A stretch of DNA of 64,000 bases from Isoetes taiwanensis (GCA_021234155.1 JAJEKV010000383.1:1-64000); one strand, 5' to 3'; positions 13,301 to 24,999 are shown, numbered from the stretch's first letter. Numbers and translations are program-made. The notes: generated by a model from the letters alone, not told the origin.

Positions 13301-14461
13301 GGGCATGAACTAGGGACTACAAAGCTTCTTTACCAGGTATAGGATTGACAATGAGAGGTCCTTCACTATTGTCATCGTTTGTCCTTGGTGAGTCACATCT
13401 GCATGCACCATCCACGCTCATGATCCGGAGTGCCTCAAAGTTATTAGGGAGGGGGTGCCTAATATATGATGTTGGGATAATGAGCTCTGCAAATGTTGGA
13501 GAAGATGGCACATGTGATCTTTTATTATGATAGCCATAGCCGTGTCCGGTGAGGAATATGATATTGCTAAGGCCAAGGGTGACAATAGCGTGCATGGGAA
13601 TGTTTCTTCTAGATGATCGAGACTTTAAGAACTATATTCTATCATCTGAGGATCAGGATCACGGTCGAACGGGATGAGTCGGGGAAAGAGGATGAGGATT
13701 GGGACCCCCTCCTAAGTGGTGAAATCTGGCACGAGCTACAAACTAAGGAGAAGGGCCCATAAATAAAAATGGATTTCCAATCGCCTATGGTCGCTTACCT
13801 GTCGAGGCATTTGCTCCAATTGATACAACCCGCTTGGAGCTTCATGTTGGCGTTATATTGCCGAGAGGCTCTTATGGGTGCTAGAAGATATCCTTTGCTT
13901 TGTGAGTGATGAGCGGGGCCAAAGACTTTCTTGAACCATTCCTCATGCATGTGCTTGCCAAAATCTTCTAAAGGCCCTTATGGCAGCCTGAAATCTTCAG
14001 CAATCAAAAGTCTCGTGGACTTGTCCAATTCTAAAAAGTGGACGATGGTTTCCGTGAGGGGAACTAGGTAATACGCAGCGGCGATAAGGAAAGCAAAGCG
14101 ACCAAGTGGCTGCTAAAGCTGGCTGCTCAAAAACGCGGATGATGGCCGAGGCAAGGGAATATCTATCCATGCCGGGGGTGATGATGCAAGCAACAATAGA
14201 GTAGATTCACATGTTAACAATGAACTAAATTGCCGGGGAAAAGCGAAATTGAAGGCAATCAAGGCCGAATCTAGTGATTCACGGGTTTGCCAAATCAATA
14301 GTAAAAAATAATGTCGGTTGTGAAGGATGCAAAGTGGAACTAATAGAAAATAACAATTCTAGCTCGAAGAGCAACACGAAGATTAATGTGGCGAAGGGGA
14401 GAATGACGCCACTGACAAGCAAAGAAAAGATGATAGGTATGGCCTTGCCCACAATCGTATT
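10320..14461 (+). other. Unrecognised low-copy-like region, possibly 5' part of the NIF-type gene
   Basis: Mixed coding-like and intron-like DNA with no family recognised. A short frame starts at 10342 (MSSKTNGNERRRKLEEE). Protein-like stretches with stops occur at about 11340-11590, 12800-13200 and 13900-14300. The region ends where retrotransposon A begins, and the last exon of a NIF/FCP1-type gene starts 149 bp beyond the other end of A. This segment may therefore hold upstream exons of that gene. That is inference from position only. Confidence 0.3.
12100..12320. repeat. Clustered GGCGTGA / TCACGCC inverted repeats
   Basis: At least six copies of GCGTGA or its complement. Positions 12153-12175 and 12227-12249 are a perfect 23-bp inverted repeat built on AAACCAAATCACGCC. 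The same word appears in a hairpin at 40503-40532. They flank the A-B nest on both sides. Confidence 0.6.
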
Positions 14462-16037
14462 TGTGGACGTTCCAAGTATTTATACTGGGTATATGTATAA
14501 ATACATTGACCGCCACCCAAATGAGCGTCCCACCATGGGGACACGGTAACCTAGGGGTTGACCAAAGGGATTTATTTAGCTATGTTAATCTAATTATAAA
14601 GGATAATTATAAAAAACATATGTATCAAGTCAACTAATGGGTTGGGAAGGTGCCACTTGGCAAAACCGAGTGGTGTGGTCAGCATGGGGGTTGCTAAATT
14701 AAGCCACCAAAGGCTAGCGCCACCCTCTTCTTCCCACAACCACCCGGCCCGAGTAAGAAGCGGTTGAGCACGAGAATTTGCTGATCGTCCCAGGCTTCGC
14801 CAAACACCCTTTTGTTGCTGCCACCACCCTCCGTGACGTCACCATGGAAGCACCCCACGATAATCTGGTTCAGTAAAACACTGTTAGTAGTAGTTTGGCT
14901 TGTGAATTGTAGGATAGTACTCCAGTACTCTTTTTGCTTGTCTTTTGTGGAGATTAATCCTTCTCAGGTAAATAGGATTATATTTCAATTATGAATGGTG
15001 CTTTCTACAAAGTGATGGATGAATCTATGGAGTAGTTAGATAGTTTCCATTAAGCAGGGGTTAAAGGGGGTAGAGACCTCGAGGTCATATATGATAGTAT
15101 GCTCCTAGATAGAGCCCCGTAATATTCCATTAATTGCGGCTTTGTGTACGAGGAGGAATTGCGTAGATGCTATGGTGGCTTAGCACCCGGATAAGGGAAC
15201 TGGGAGTGGTGAAGTGGGGGTGGGGTCCAGCACTTGCATAAAAGGCTCAGGGGAGACTCCGATTGGGCTGGGCGATGGCGGGGTCCCGGGTAGAGGGGGG
15301 CGGGTCCGACACTCCCCGGGGGTGGAGGGGTGTGATCATTATGGGAACATCTTGCACTTTTGAGTAGAATTAGGGTGAGTAAGTTGGAGTGATGCGGATG
15401 CGGGGGTGGCTGATGGGCACCTATTCTCTAGCTCACCCATGGAACCTTTGTGATCAGCCAGGGGCGGCTTCCACACGACACGCCTCATCCGGACGGGGTG
15501 GCTCATGAACCCCAGGTAGACCAAGCGGGTGATACCTTGAGTTTTGCGTCTCAGGAAGGCTATAAGCGAAGCCATAAGCGTGAATCGACCCATCTGCAAA
15601 GTGTGCAGGGGGGTGGGATGGAGTGGACAACCCGGTAGATGATCTATGCGACCAACGCCATGCAAGACTCGGTCTCCCGATCTCTTGAGAAAATTTAGTC
15701 GATCCCTCCTTTGGAGTTTGGTAGGGGTAGAACCGAGGTTTGGGGTGTTTTCTTAGTTTTAGATGCACATTCTTTGCGTTGTTATTTGGATGGATGTGCC
15801 ACCCGCCGGAATTGGTTATTTATATATGATTTATGCTATGTTGCCTAACCCTTGTATTCATGCTTCGCGGTAGGGCCAGCATGGCGTGGGCGAATGACAC
15901 CTCGTGTAACCCTTCACCCGAGCATCTCGTAGATGGCCGGGGTGCGAGGAGGGGCCCTGTTCATGCTTGCAAGATTGGTTGCCGAAAAGTCAGGTATGTA
16001 TCGCGGCGAAGTGCGGTAATATATTAGGGGGCGTCCG
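14462..16037 (+). repeat. 5' LTR of retrotransposon A
   Basis: Begins TGTGGACGTTCC (intact form TGTGACGTTCC) and ends in a damaged GGGGGCGTCC. It is about 1,576 bp, against 1,577 bp for the partner LTR at 38891-40467. Shared blocks run in the same order, for example GGTTGGGAAGGTGCCACTTGG and TAAATAGGATTATATTTC. It is followed at once by a tRNA-Met-like primer site. The two LTRs differ at many positions, so the insertion is old or the sequence is noisy. Confidence 0.85.
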
Positions 16038-16040
16038 CGG

Positions 16041-16050
16041 TGGTATGAGC
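16041..16050 (+). other. Primer binding site, initiator tRNA-Met type
   Basis: TGGTATGAGC lies 3 bp after the LTR end. It is the plant initiator tRNA-Met complement TGGTATCAGAGC with two bases lost. It sets element A's orientation and 5' end. Confidence 0.7.
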
Positions 16051-16838
16051 TAGTGATTTGATTTGCGAAATCATAGCAGCGACCAAACACTAACTTCGTT
16101 AGTTCGGTAGTTAGGAGGAGGCTAAGTTAATGTGTTGCTAGTCCTCTTTTGATGTTTGGTTTTGTGCTAGGTTAAAGTAAGAAATTGCGACTTTAAAGAA
16201 GTTAGGGCGTTTGGAAGCCCCAAGTTTGGAGGAATTATAAATTTTTATAGATAGCTCAAATGAAGAAGAAAGTGGTTCCATTGGATCGGGCGTACCCCAA
16301 ATACCCTAGGGCCGATTGGGTAAGCTGGGCGAAGGAACAATGGTCAAAGGAAGGCCCAAAAAGTCAATCCCCTGGGTTTGAATTTTACAATATGCCTTGG
16401 GCGTGGAGGAGTAAAAAGCCGGTCGGGCCCGGAGCCAGTGTCAGCAGACCCGAAAGTCAACTTCGAGCGCGCTTGCTTTTCGTCGCGACCCGGTCAGCGA
16501 TTGGGGAGCGCGTAGAATGCGGCCATGCGCCCGGCCGTGCTTATCGCCCAGTATTTCGGCCCAGGTATAATTAATTTACAATAACAAAATTAAAAAAAAA
16601 AAGTTAATAAGAAAAATTTTAAAATTTCAAAAGTTAACTGGCCGTTAAAGTTTCTTTTTGTTGTTTTGTTTTCGCCTTGTCCTCGGCGCATACGCTCCCT
16701 CGGATCACGCCCGCCATAACCGCCGGATCGACCTTGCTTTTTCGCCCTTGTTTCGCTAGCCCCTAAGCGCCCCCCGTTCTTGCTCCCCTAGCATAGCGCT
16801 TTTATCGCCTATTTTCTTTGACCTTAGTGCCATAGCCA

Positions 16839-18090
16839 TGGCCAACACCAAGAGCGCTCCGGACCCCTCTACCCTCACCATAGCCGAGATCTATGCCTTG
16901 ATCGCTCGGCATATGCATACTTGACGACGACTTTCATCGACCTTACTCACGGGACGATTGGTGAGACGGTTCGAGAACAATGATAGAATCCCATACCCCA
17001 TCTACCACTTCTCAGAAGCGTTTCGATCCGATTGAACCTTAGCATGACTCCCTTACACGATGGCTACCGGCGAACCCGAATTTATCATGATGTCGATTAA
17101 GTTCACGAATGAAGGCCACAATCAAGAGGAGGACATAACGCAAAGAGTACCACAAATAAGGGGCGAACCGGCCGTGAGGATGAGATAGAAGGAAGATAGA
17201 GCGAAGCTGATATGGCGGCTCGAGGAAGGGAGAGCACCGGTACTTGGGAGATGGGGTTGTCGCCATAGATGGCGTAAATTGAGATTCCCTACCAATGGCA
17301 TGAAGCTTCCTGAAGCTTCATGTGGGGAGCCCCAATGTATATAACACCGATTATTTAACGACAATCCAGATACATTCAACGGCTCCAACCGTATCACAAT
17401 GGAACTTCTTTCGCTAGCAGTATTTAACATTTTGCTCAAAGTTGAGGAAGACCTGAGGAGAGCCCGAGCACCGGAAGAGCAGGAGAGGATCGAACGGGAG
17501 AAACAGAGAATTTCTAAGACCGTGCCTAAACCCTCGACGGAAGGGGCATCCGGGAGTGGTATGACCCAATCCCAACGTGGGCATGTGGATCAAGTTAAGC
17601 AACGTAAGGAAGGCCGAGCCCGAAGTCCGCCAGCCAATACAAGGAGAAGCTAAAGACTGCCGGGCGCTTTTGGCAAGAATGCTAGCTCCAGCCGGAGCAA
17701 ATAGCTGGTAGATGCATCCCACCCCGCTGTTGGGGCCAAGACCGCGGCTCGGCCAAGGGGTCAGCTTCCAAAACCCTCGCCCACGAGGGAAGCCCCATCG
17801 GTACCTAATTCGCAAGATCGGCTTCTTTACGGGGAGACCAGAAGTTCCGTAAGCTCCACCCAACTTCGATAATGAAGCTCCCCTTTCAAAGGTTGATCCG
17901 AGATTGCCGTGAGTTCAAGACCCACCTCCCTGTGACATTTGCTATTTTGGCGCCTCCAAGAGGGTTATGGAGGCCTATTTAGTGGAGCGCCGGTGACGCC
18001 AATCTTGCGCCGGGATCCACGCAAAGAGGGTCACCTCCATCATGCCTAAGGATTTTAGCCCTTGCTGCGGGATTCGGGAGCATCCTTAGC
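16839..18090 (+). pseudogene. Retrotransposon-encoded histone H3-like ORF1 (element A), broken
   Basis: A histone H3 gene with a greatly lengthened tail, placed between the primer site and ORF2/gag. The ATG at 16839 gives MANTKSAPDPSTLT, resembling the H3 start MARTKQTARKST. At about 17440-17640 comes a charged coiled-coil-like stretch (EEDLRRARAPEEQERIE). The histone fold is at 17845-18085: KLPFQRLIRDCREFKTHL, then in another frame MEAYLV, then HAKRVTSIMPKDF. These correspond in order and spacing to H3 KLPFQRLVRE, FKTDL, EAYLV and HAKRVTIMPKD. The match is also visible in DNA (CACGCAAAGAGGGTCACC). H3 is a nucleosome core histone of about 135 residues; this unit is about three times longer. 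Internal stops and frameshifts make this copy a pseudogene. The fold call is strong; the tail start is moderate. Confidence 0.85.
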
Positions 18091-18119
18091 ATCTTTTGCT
18101 GAGTTTTCCCACATTGTAA

Positions 18120-18313
18120 ATATTTTTTTTTTGGATTAAATAAAAAATTTTCGTTTTATATTAAGAATTTTTTTTTTATTATGATTTATTTTTATTTTGT
18201 GTTAAATATGAAATTGCTGACGTCAGCATAATAAAAAGGGATGGAACGGATTTTCAAAGTTTCATTTCAGTTATCATATCTGTTTTTCTTGCTTCCTCCT
18301 CACTTCTAGCGCC
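18120..18313 (+). promoter_or_regulatory. AT-rich spacer with TGACGTCA palindrome and TATA-like box before ORF2
   Basis: Between ORF1 and ORF2 of element A lies an AT-rich stretch, then GCTGACGTCAGC (a perfect 12-bp palindrome around the bZIP core TGACGTCA), then ATAATAAAAAGGG. This resembles a small internal promoter for ORF2. TGACGT also occurs at the LTR ends. Function is inferred. Confidence 0.4.
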
Positions 18314-19703
18314 ATGACCGCCACCGACTTGCTTGCATGGTACGAAGACGGAGAGCACTGGGATCCGCAAGTGCCCTTCAATCTCTTGCGGCCCTTGCTA
18401 TGCCAGCGTCTAGACCTCATCATCAATATGCAGCGGCACCCAGATTATACCGGGTTCTTAGACTTTTACATGGAGGAGATGCTTCCTCTGTGTATCCCTC
18501 TTGGGGATCCTCCCCAATTATACCTAGAGCGGGACGTAGTCAGAGATATGTTAGGAGGCGACACCCATGCGTATGATGTGCTGAAAGGGAAGCTTAGATG
18601 GGGAAAACACTTGCCCGTTGTGCAGCATCAGGGGAAACAACATCTTGAAGTTGCCTTTGCTTTAGCCATCCTCATGGATCAATACGTTGAGGATGAGACT
18701 TTACCCTGTGAGGAAAGGCCAACTCCCTGAATCTTCCGAGGAGGGGGAAGATGAGCATATCGGTATGGGCGACCACCGCAGCAGCTTGATTGGCAGGAGA
18801 TGCCACACACCTGAGCAAGTTTGACGCTTGTCAGGGCTAGATGCCCTTCCAGTTATTTATCACCAAGGGCAAGAATATCTTCTCTTGGATGATATTATCC
18901 GGACTTATCACATGGTGGCGGATTTGCCGCCGAAGGACCATGTGCTTTTTTATGAGCTAGCTGAGTATTGTATGGATGATTTCATCGACTTTTGTTCCTA
19001 TTGAGCTTCCACCGGAGGTGCAACAGCCTATCAGTTCCGGGCCAGACACCATAGAGCCGGCCCGAGACTTTGCTACGGCGGGACCTGGTGTGATGAGGAA
19101 CCGCCTTCACCCTCACCGGATGCCTTCGCGGCTATGGGACCTCATGTCCCAAACATTAACATGGTTGAGGTTCCTTCCGATTCCGATGAAGAGGGAGAGG
19201 ATCTATACCATAATCCTGCTCATCTAAAGGAGGAGCAACAGGAAATTAAGGAGGAAGAAGTCCCTATGGACTTAGATAAGGAGCTGGCCACGTCAGAGAC
19301 CCCGCAAGGGAAGGTATTGGGCAACCATCTTACCCGGTTCTTCTTATCAGCTTTTCGACAGGGGCAAGTTCTTTTCATAGCCCGAGACTTAGGGCCGGAG
19401 GCCGAAGCCTCATGGTGGACCCTCCGTGCTCTTTCCACCTTGGCCGGGCACAAAAAGCTCCCCTATCGTACGTTTACCTATGTACTCGTACGACGGGATC
19501 TTGCCTTGACAGCCTTAGGCCAAGATATTGCACCCTGGATGAGCATGAAGCTCCTTACAGCAGCCCCATTGGCTGTTGCCTACCCGCCGGAGGTTGCATC
19601 CATTGCGGCTGCCACAGTGGACCCAGGGGTGACTCTGCTACGACACCGACCGCCGCCACCACCTCCTCGGCCTACGAATGAAGAGGGGGGACTTAGTTCC
19701 TAA
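18314..19703 (+). pseudogene. ORF2 of element A, unknown function, frameshifted
   Basis: Starts MTATDLLAWYEDGEHW and is open to 18730 (138 aa). It then continues in other frames through LLLDDIIRTYH (about 18870-18910) and an acidic segment into an open frame, 19134-19703, ending in a Pro-rich tail (HRPPPPPPRP). Its first 130 residues parallel ORF2 of element B: HPDYTGFL against TPAYRQVL, FALAILMDQYVED against AALAIFLSHRAEN, and QEYLLLDDI against EEYLLLSDI. No known domain recognised. It sits between the H3 ORF and gag as in B, so it is a conserved accessory gene of this lineage. It could be a separate protein or a gag N-terminal extension. Confidence 0.6.
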
Positions 19704-19927
19704 ATGATTGTATCGTGCATTTTGCATTTAACATATTGTAAAATTTTGATTGGCAATTCTTACCCATTTTATAATATGATATACCCCTTTTCTGATCGAT
19801 TGTGCGTATTGTATTGAGGAATACAATTAGAAATTGTTCTTTTCCATGATGTGTTCTTCTAATTATTGAAGTTCAGAGCATAATGAAATTATGCAACACT
19901 CTATATTCATTTCCATTGTCTTGCAGA
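19704..19927 (+). other. AT-rich spacer, possible intron 3' end
   Basis: AT-rich DNA after the stop of the Pro-rich frame, ending TTCCATTGTCTTGCAG, a good 3' splice site just before the next open frame. No convincing donor was identified. Confidence 0.3.
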
Positions 19928-20470
19928 AGAGACACCTTGGGAATATGAAGAGAGGATTACAGACCTGATCAGGAGGGATGATCCAGGGCCGCCCGAACAG
20001 GACTATGGCCAAAGATATGGGGAATATCCAGAATGGGACGAAGGTTATGAAATGGAACCCCCGCCACCAGGAGAACCCTATGACCCAGCAAAAGGGATGG
20101 AGATAGTTAATATCCTCAGGGACAGAGCTTTCGAGGACCTGAAGCAGACTTTGTGCCGTACATGGGACTATTGGAGCATATCCAGGCACGAAGCTTTCGA
20201 GGATGCCAACGACCACCTGTGGCAACTCTTCTATGCTTTAAGGAGGCTTTTCAATCTCCTTATTATCAGCCCAACGTGGGAATATCAACCAGTTATCATT
20301 CAGGCGTTAGGGCTGTGCGTGAAAGTGTTCGCTACTCGATCCTGTACCCCTTTGCGAACCCCTAGGCCTGGTCTCTTCAGTTATGTTTTTTTTCTTATGC
20401 TGTGTGCGAGTGGAACTTTAAAATTTCCAGTGTATCATGTCTGTTTTTGTACCAACTTGTGTAACTATTA
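19928..20470 (+). CDS. Acidic Pro-rich ORF of element A, unknown
   Basis: Open reading from about 19928 through 20470 without an obvious start. It begins EETPWEYEERITDLIRRDD and continues with EMEPPPPGEPYDPAKGME and a Trp/Leu-rich C-terminal half (HLWQLFYALRRLF). No family recognised. It follows a good splice acceptor at 19927, so it may be the second exon of ORF2. It lies upstream of gag. The AT-rich segment 20480-20740 after it holds nothing recognised. Confidence 0.4.
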
Positions 20471-20743
20471 ACTTGTGTGGCTATCAACTTGTTTTGTACT
20501 CAACTTGAATGAAATGGAATGACCGTCCCTGTTACCTGTAATAAGCATTTCTTGTCACTATCAGGAATGACATCCTAATCACATTTTATATTCTTGTAAT
20601 TACGCTTTTACAATTTTTATACTCGATATAGGCGGTTTTTGCTTAATGTTGCTTGGCGAGCGCCTTCAAATGCGGATGGTGACACGAACAACGAGAACCC
20701 ATGTTAATGAAAAAACGGCTAAGGCGAGTTAAGGGCTTATGTA

Positions 20744-21938
20744 TTGCATGCCAACCCACCACAACATACCACGGGGAAGGCGGGCCGGGTTACCTCCCAC
20801 CGCCAAGTCCACACTACAAATGACCATCTCCACGGAACCGATCCATTATGCGCACGAGAGGGACCTCGTTTCCTAGCCCGTCGGAGTTCCTCTAAGGATA
20901 GCGTCACCTCCTCACACTCAACCACTTACCGTGTCTTCCGAGTCACCCAGTATCGGCTGGTGACCATGCAAAGCCAGGATAAGGAATACCGTAAGACGGT
21001 TGATCTGACCATAACTAGTATATGGAAGAATAGAACTGGCCGGTTGATGGGAAATTGAGGCTGGACTCAATGCGAGTCTTGGTTGACGAAATGAAGGAGT
21101 TTGGGAAGTCCTATGGCATGGCGGAAAAGGATACGAGGAAAGGTTGCCACCACAAATCTTCTGAGTCGCTTTGTATTTGGTGGAAGGGCTATGCTAGAGC
21201 CAAGCATCCGGATAGAAGCGGATGCAAGTTCAAGAAGTTTGCTAAAAGCTTTTTAAGTCGCATTATGTGCCTCGTGCGCACAAATGCCGACAAATCGGAC
21301 CTTTTACGAGGTTAGAGCGAGGAAGGGCATGGCGGTTCAGGCTTACTAATCGATGAATTTATGCTTTGAGAGGTTTGTATGTACCAGGTATGAATGAAAA
21401 GAGGGCAGTGGAGGGTTACATTGAAGGTTTGGCCCGTCAATTAAACGAATGGTTAAGGCCATAGATCCGAAATCAGTTGCGGGGTTGAGGCTAAAGCATT
21501 GAGCCTCGAAGAGGAGACATCAAGGAACGAGATCCGCGTCCCCCGCTCCTTACTCATGACCCACGGCCATCCACGCCTTTACAAACCCCGCCGCCAAGTC
21601 CGGGGCCCTCTCGTGAGAACTCTTGCATGCCCGGGGAAAAGAAAGTCACCTTCAAAGACGCCCGGATAAACGTAACAATGTCGGTGGCGGAAGTTCAAAC
21701 CTCTTACGTCTATTCCTAAAGAGGCTCGAGAACAGCTCGTAGAGATAAGGCTCACTTGTGTGGCGCGCCGGGACACTTTATGCAAAATTGTCCTTATGTC
21801 ACGCAGACTGCCCAGCTGGCCATGGCCGACCTCGATTGGGACGATCTTGAATCAACACTACCCGTCGAGGAGGAGGCTCCCAGTATATTCACTTGCGAAG
21901 CGCCTCATATCCTTGCGGCTATAGAACCGGCAAGGTGA
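20744..21938 (+). pseudogene. gag of element A with zinc knuckle remnant
   Basis: Capsid/nucleocapsid precursor that would package the element RNA. The block 21055-21300 (VDEMKEFGKSYGMAEKD, then CKFKKFAKSF) aligns with the gag of element B (LDEMSEYGNAYGMKDKD, CKFRKFAKAF). Near 21753-21795 a CCHC knuckle remnant reads CGAPGHFMQNCPY, missing the first Cys. Stops and frameshifts are numerous. The frame 21756-21938 after the knuckle (DLDWDDLESTLPVEEE) leads to the protease. Confidence 0.7.
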
Positions 21939-21959
21939 AAGTCAGCCTGCTGTCATTTC

Positions 21960-22512
21960 CACCATAGGTCAAGTAGACAAGAAGCCTTTTGTAATTCTTA
22001 TGGATAACGGAAGTAGTACACATAATTTTGCTTCTCCTAGAATGGGCTCGTGCATGCGGCTTGAAACATTGAGGTCCCGACCGAGGAACATCACTCTAGC
22101 GGTGGTAAGATTAGACATACTCATGGCCGTCGCATCAATCTTAAGATGCGATTGCAGTGCACCGATTGCCTTGGGTGCCGAAGTTAATGGATATTGGTAA
22201 ATCGACCTCATCGTTGGTATGGAATTCTTGGCATCTGCAAAAGCCAACATAGACTGCGAGAAACGGGAAGTTACCTTCAACGCAGCTAATGGAGCCCGCG
22301 TAACTATAAAAGGTGAACCATTCAACCCTATTCTGCAGTCTATGTCCTTCAGGCAGTTAGATAAAACTCTACGCAAGGGAAAGCTCCTCTGCGTCATTCG
22401 ACTTGCCTCCATTGAGTCAGATGCTAAGCGAAGCAAATGTCGACACTTTGTCGAGAGGGATTTGATGATCTTCTCCGAGAATTTGGTGATCTTTTTTAGG
22501 ATGAGATCGTAA
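21960..22512 (+). pseudogene. Aspartic protease region of element A pol
   Basis: Retroviral-type protease. At about 22000 the active-site region reads MDNGSSTHNFASPRM, where the intact form in element B reads DSGSSHNFASPRM. The change next to the catalytic Asp and an inserted Thr suggest decay. At 22219-22330 follows the flap-side block MEFLASAKANIDCEKREVTF, shared with element B (MEYLGPAGAIIDCGKRKVTF). Frameshifted. Confidence 0.75.
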
Positions 22513-22550
22513 GCTCCCCTCCTTTTAGAGGGGTAGAATGTGAGATAGCC

Positions 22551-22905
22551 TTGGAGCCCGGTACTAAGCCTACCAGCAAGGCCCCGTACCGTATGAGTCC
22601 ACCAGAGTTGACAGAGCTTAAGAAGCAACTTCAGGAGTTACTAAACCTAGGTTTCATTCGACCTAGTGTTTCACCCTTTGGCGCTCCTATTCTTTTTGTT
22701 AAGAAAAAGGACGGCTCCTTGAGGATGTGCATTGATTATCGGCAACTCAACAAGCATACCATCAAGAACCGTTATGCTTTGCCTAGAGCTTATGGATCAG
22801 TTGCAAGGGGCTAAATATTTCTCAAAGATTGATCTACGCTCCGGATATCATCAGATAAGGATTAAAGATTGCTTCATCAGATCAGTTTCTTAGGATTAGC
22901 AGGAT
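22551..22905 (+). pseudogene. Reverse transcriptase N-terminal part, element A, catalytic core deleted
   Basis: Fingers region of a Ty3/gypsy [38 protein letters not shown] and [12 protein letters not shown], then [16 protein letters not shown] in a second frame. At about 22868 the sequence jumps to [21 protein letters not shown], which normally lies after the FxDDILV catalytic box. The DD-containing core is therefore deleted and the element cannot reverse transcribe itself. Confidence 0.85.
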
Positions 22906-23460
22906 ATTATCGGAAATTTGTAAAGGATTTTGCAAAGATTGCAGCACCTCTTACAAATCTTACAAAGCATGAGAAGGTGAAGGATTGGATGGAACACTTT
23001 GGAAAGCAAAGGTTGGGGGAAGTTTCCAGCTTAAGGATGCCTTAGCGTCGCCACCCGTTCTCACATTGCCCGATCCTCGGAAGGATAAACTAGTGGCAGC
23101 GGATGCGATAAGATTGCCACGGTGGAGTCCTAATGCGGGGAGGGAGGGTCATTGCCTATGATTCAAAAGAAAATGAAGCGAGACAGAGCGGCGATACCCT
23201 ACCCATGACCAGGAATTATTAGCCGTTGTCCAGGTACCACTGGATATGGAGACACTACCTTCTTGGTAGAAGATTCGGTTGGATACGGATCATCAAAGCC
23301 TCAGATTTATTTATCCACCGACCAAATCTCAATCTCCGTCGGAAGATGGATGGAATTTCGGAGGAATATGATTTTGAGATTATGTATAAACCTGGCAAGC
23401 ATAATGTGGTTTGGATGCGTTGTCACGCCATCCCTTGGTCACCCGAACCCATTGTAATGC
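22890..23460 (+). pseudogene. RT connection and RNase H region, element A
   Basis: Frame-hopping match to the gypsy connection and RNase H domains: AGYYRKFVKDFAKIAAPLTNLTK, RVIAYDSKENEARQ, then RHYLLGRRF and EEYDFEIMYKPGKHNVV, ending with the usual LSRHP before integrase. Several stops. Confidence 0.75.
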
Positions 23461-24443
23461 AATTTCTACACTCACCAGTGAGTTTGGAAAACAGATAGAA
23501 AGGACCTTGGCCACGGATCCTGAGTTCTGTGAAGTTTGGGATAGCTTGACTAAGGAAGCTCGAACAGATAAGGAGCGTGAAGCTTTCCATTCGTATAAGA
23601 AAGAAGGCAACTTGTTATATTACAAGGATAAGTTGTGTGTACACGAGACTTCGGGAGTACGTAAGCTCATTCTCCATGATACACACAATAGCCCTATAAT
23701 TTGGACACTACGAGGTTTTGTGAAGACCTACTTTAAGATTCGATCCGACTATTTCTGGCCTTCTATGAAAAAGGACATTGCCAGGTAGATTAAGCAGTGT
23801 CAAGTGTGTCAGCAAACGAAAGCTGAGCAGTTAAGGATTCCAGGCGAGTTACAACCTTTGGATGTGCCCAACGCCAAGTGGGAAGTCATAACCATGGATT
23901 TCATTGTGGGCCTTCCACGTACTCTCCGTGGATATGATGCGTTAATGGTAGTGGTTTGGCTCATTTCTTGCCATGTCGGACCACAGACACGCTTTTGACC
24001 TTTGCTACGCTATTTCGCGAAGGAGATCTTCGGATTACACGGAATGCCACGGGTTATTATTTCCAACAGGGATCCCAAATTTGTAAGTGCATTACGGAAA
24101 GATTTCTTTACCACCATCAAACCAAGCTTGCTATGATAACGGCATATCATCCTCAAGCGGATGGTCGAGACGGAACATACCAATCGCATTATAGAGGATA
24201 TCTTTGCGAAGTTATGTGGAGTAAGCAATCACAATGGGCGGGACTATATTTATACGGGTCGAGTTTGCCTACAACAAACATGAAACGAGGAATCTTCGAA
24301 TGTCTCCCTTTATGATAAACTATGGTTATCAATGTCTTACTCGGATAAATGGCATAACCCAGGTCTCCCAAAGTGGAGGTTTCTCAACAACTCCTCACGG
24401 AGATGCAAGCTCTAGTCGAAGAAGTTCGTGGGTTACTTGTTAG
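23411..24443 (+). pseudogene. Integrase of element A
   Basis: Inserts the cDNA copy into the genome. The zinc-binding region is seen as LILHDTHNSPI and CQVCQQTKAEQLRIPG (HHCC). The core shows AKWEVITMDFIVGLPRT (first catalytic Asp), then the second block around 24050-24180 with MITAYHPQADG. Frames change at about 23790, 23990 and 24150. It continues to the chromodomain. Confidence 0.85.
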
Positions 24444-24759
24444 GCGACGCATTGTCCGGAAAAAAGTGTGGTAGATAAGCCTGAGAACCCCCGCCTTTTC
24501 GGTGGATGAATCGGTTTGGCTTAAGATTAAAGCAAAAACAAGCCAAGCTTAAGATTGGCGAAGCGTAAGAAGGTGGCACCGGATAAATTTGGACCGTTCA
24601 AAGTGCGAGCGTGTTGGAGGCGGGCATATCGCTTGGATTTGCCCCATTTGGAAGATCCACAAGGTCTTTCCGTGAGTCTTCTAAAACAACACACACCTAA
24701 TCGAGGCGGGTTTTGGATACACCAACCCTCCTCGAGATGAGAGAGGAAGCGGTTTGGAG

Positions 24760-24990
24760 ATAGTGCACGAAGCTCTTCTTGATCGAGCTTATAAACAAAC
24801 CGAGAAGGACTCAAATGTTGCAATACTTGGTCAAGTGGAAGCACTTACCGGTTGAGGATGCTACTTGGGTGATGAAGATAGACCTTGACAAGCATTATCC
24901 GGACTTCATGCGGGAATCTCAAGGCCGCACCATCAGCGATGCTATCAACCCCTTTTCGGTGATGGCTTGGAAGCTTGATTGCCAAGAGTA
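24760..24990 (+). pseudogene. Chromodomain at integrase C-terminus, element A
   Basis: After frame correction: ALLDRAYKQT, then LQYLVKWKHLPVEDATW and DKHYPDFM. This is the chromodomain that defines chromoviruses and in several of them binds methylated H3 tails (established for the family). It is paired here with an H3-like ORF in the same element. Confidence 0.7.
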
Positions 24991-24999
24991 GCGCCCTAG

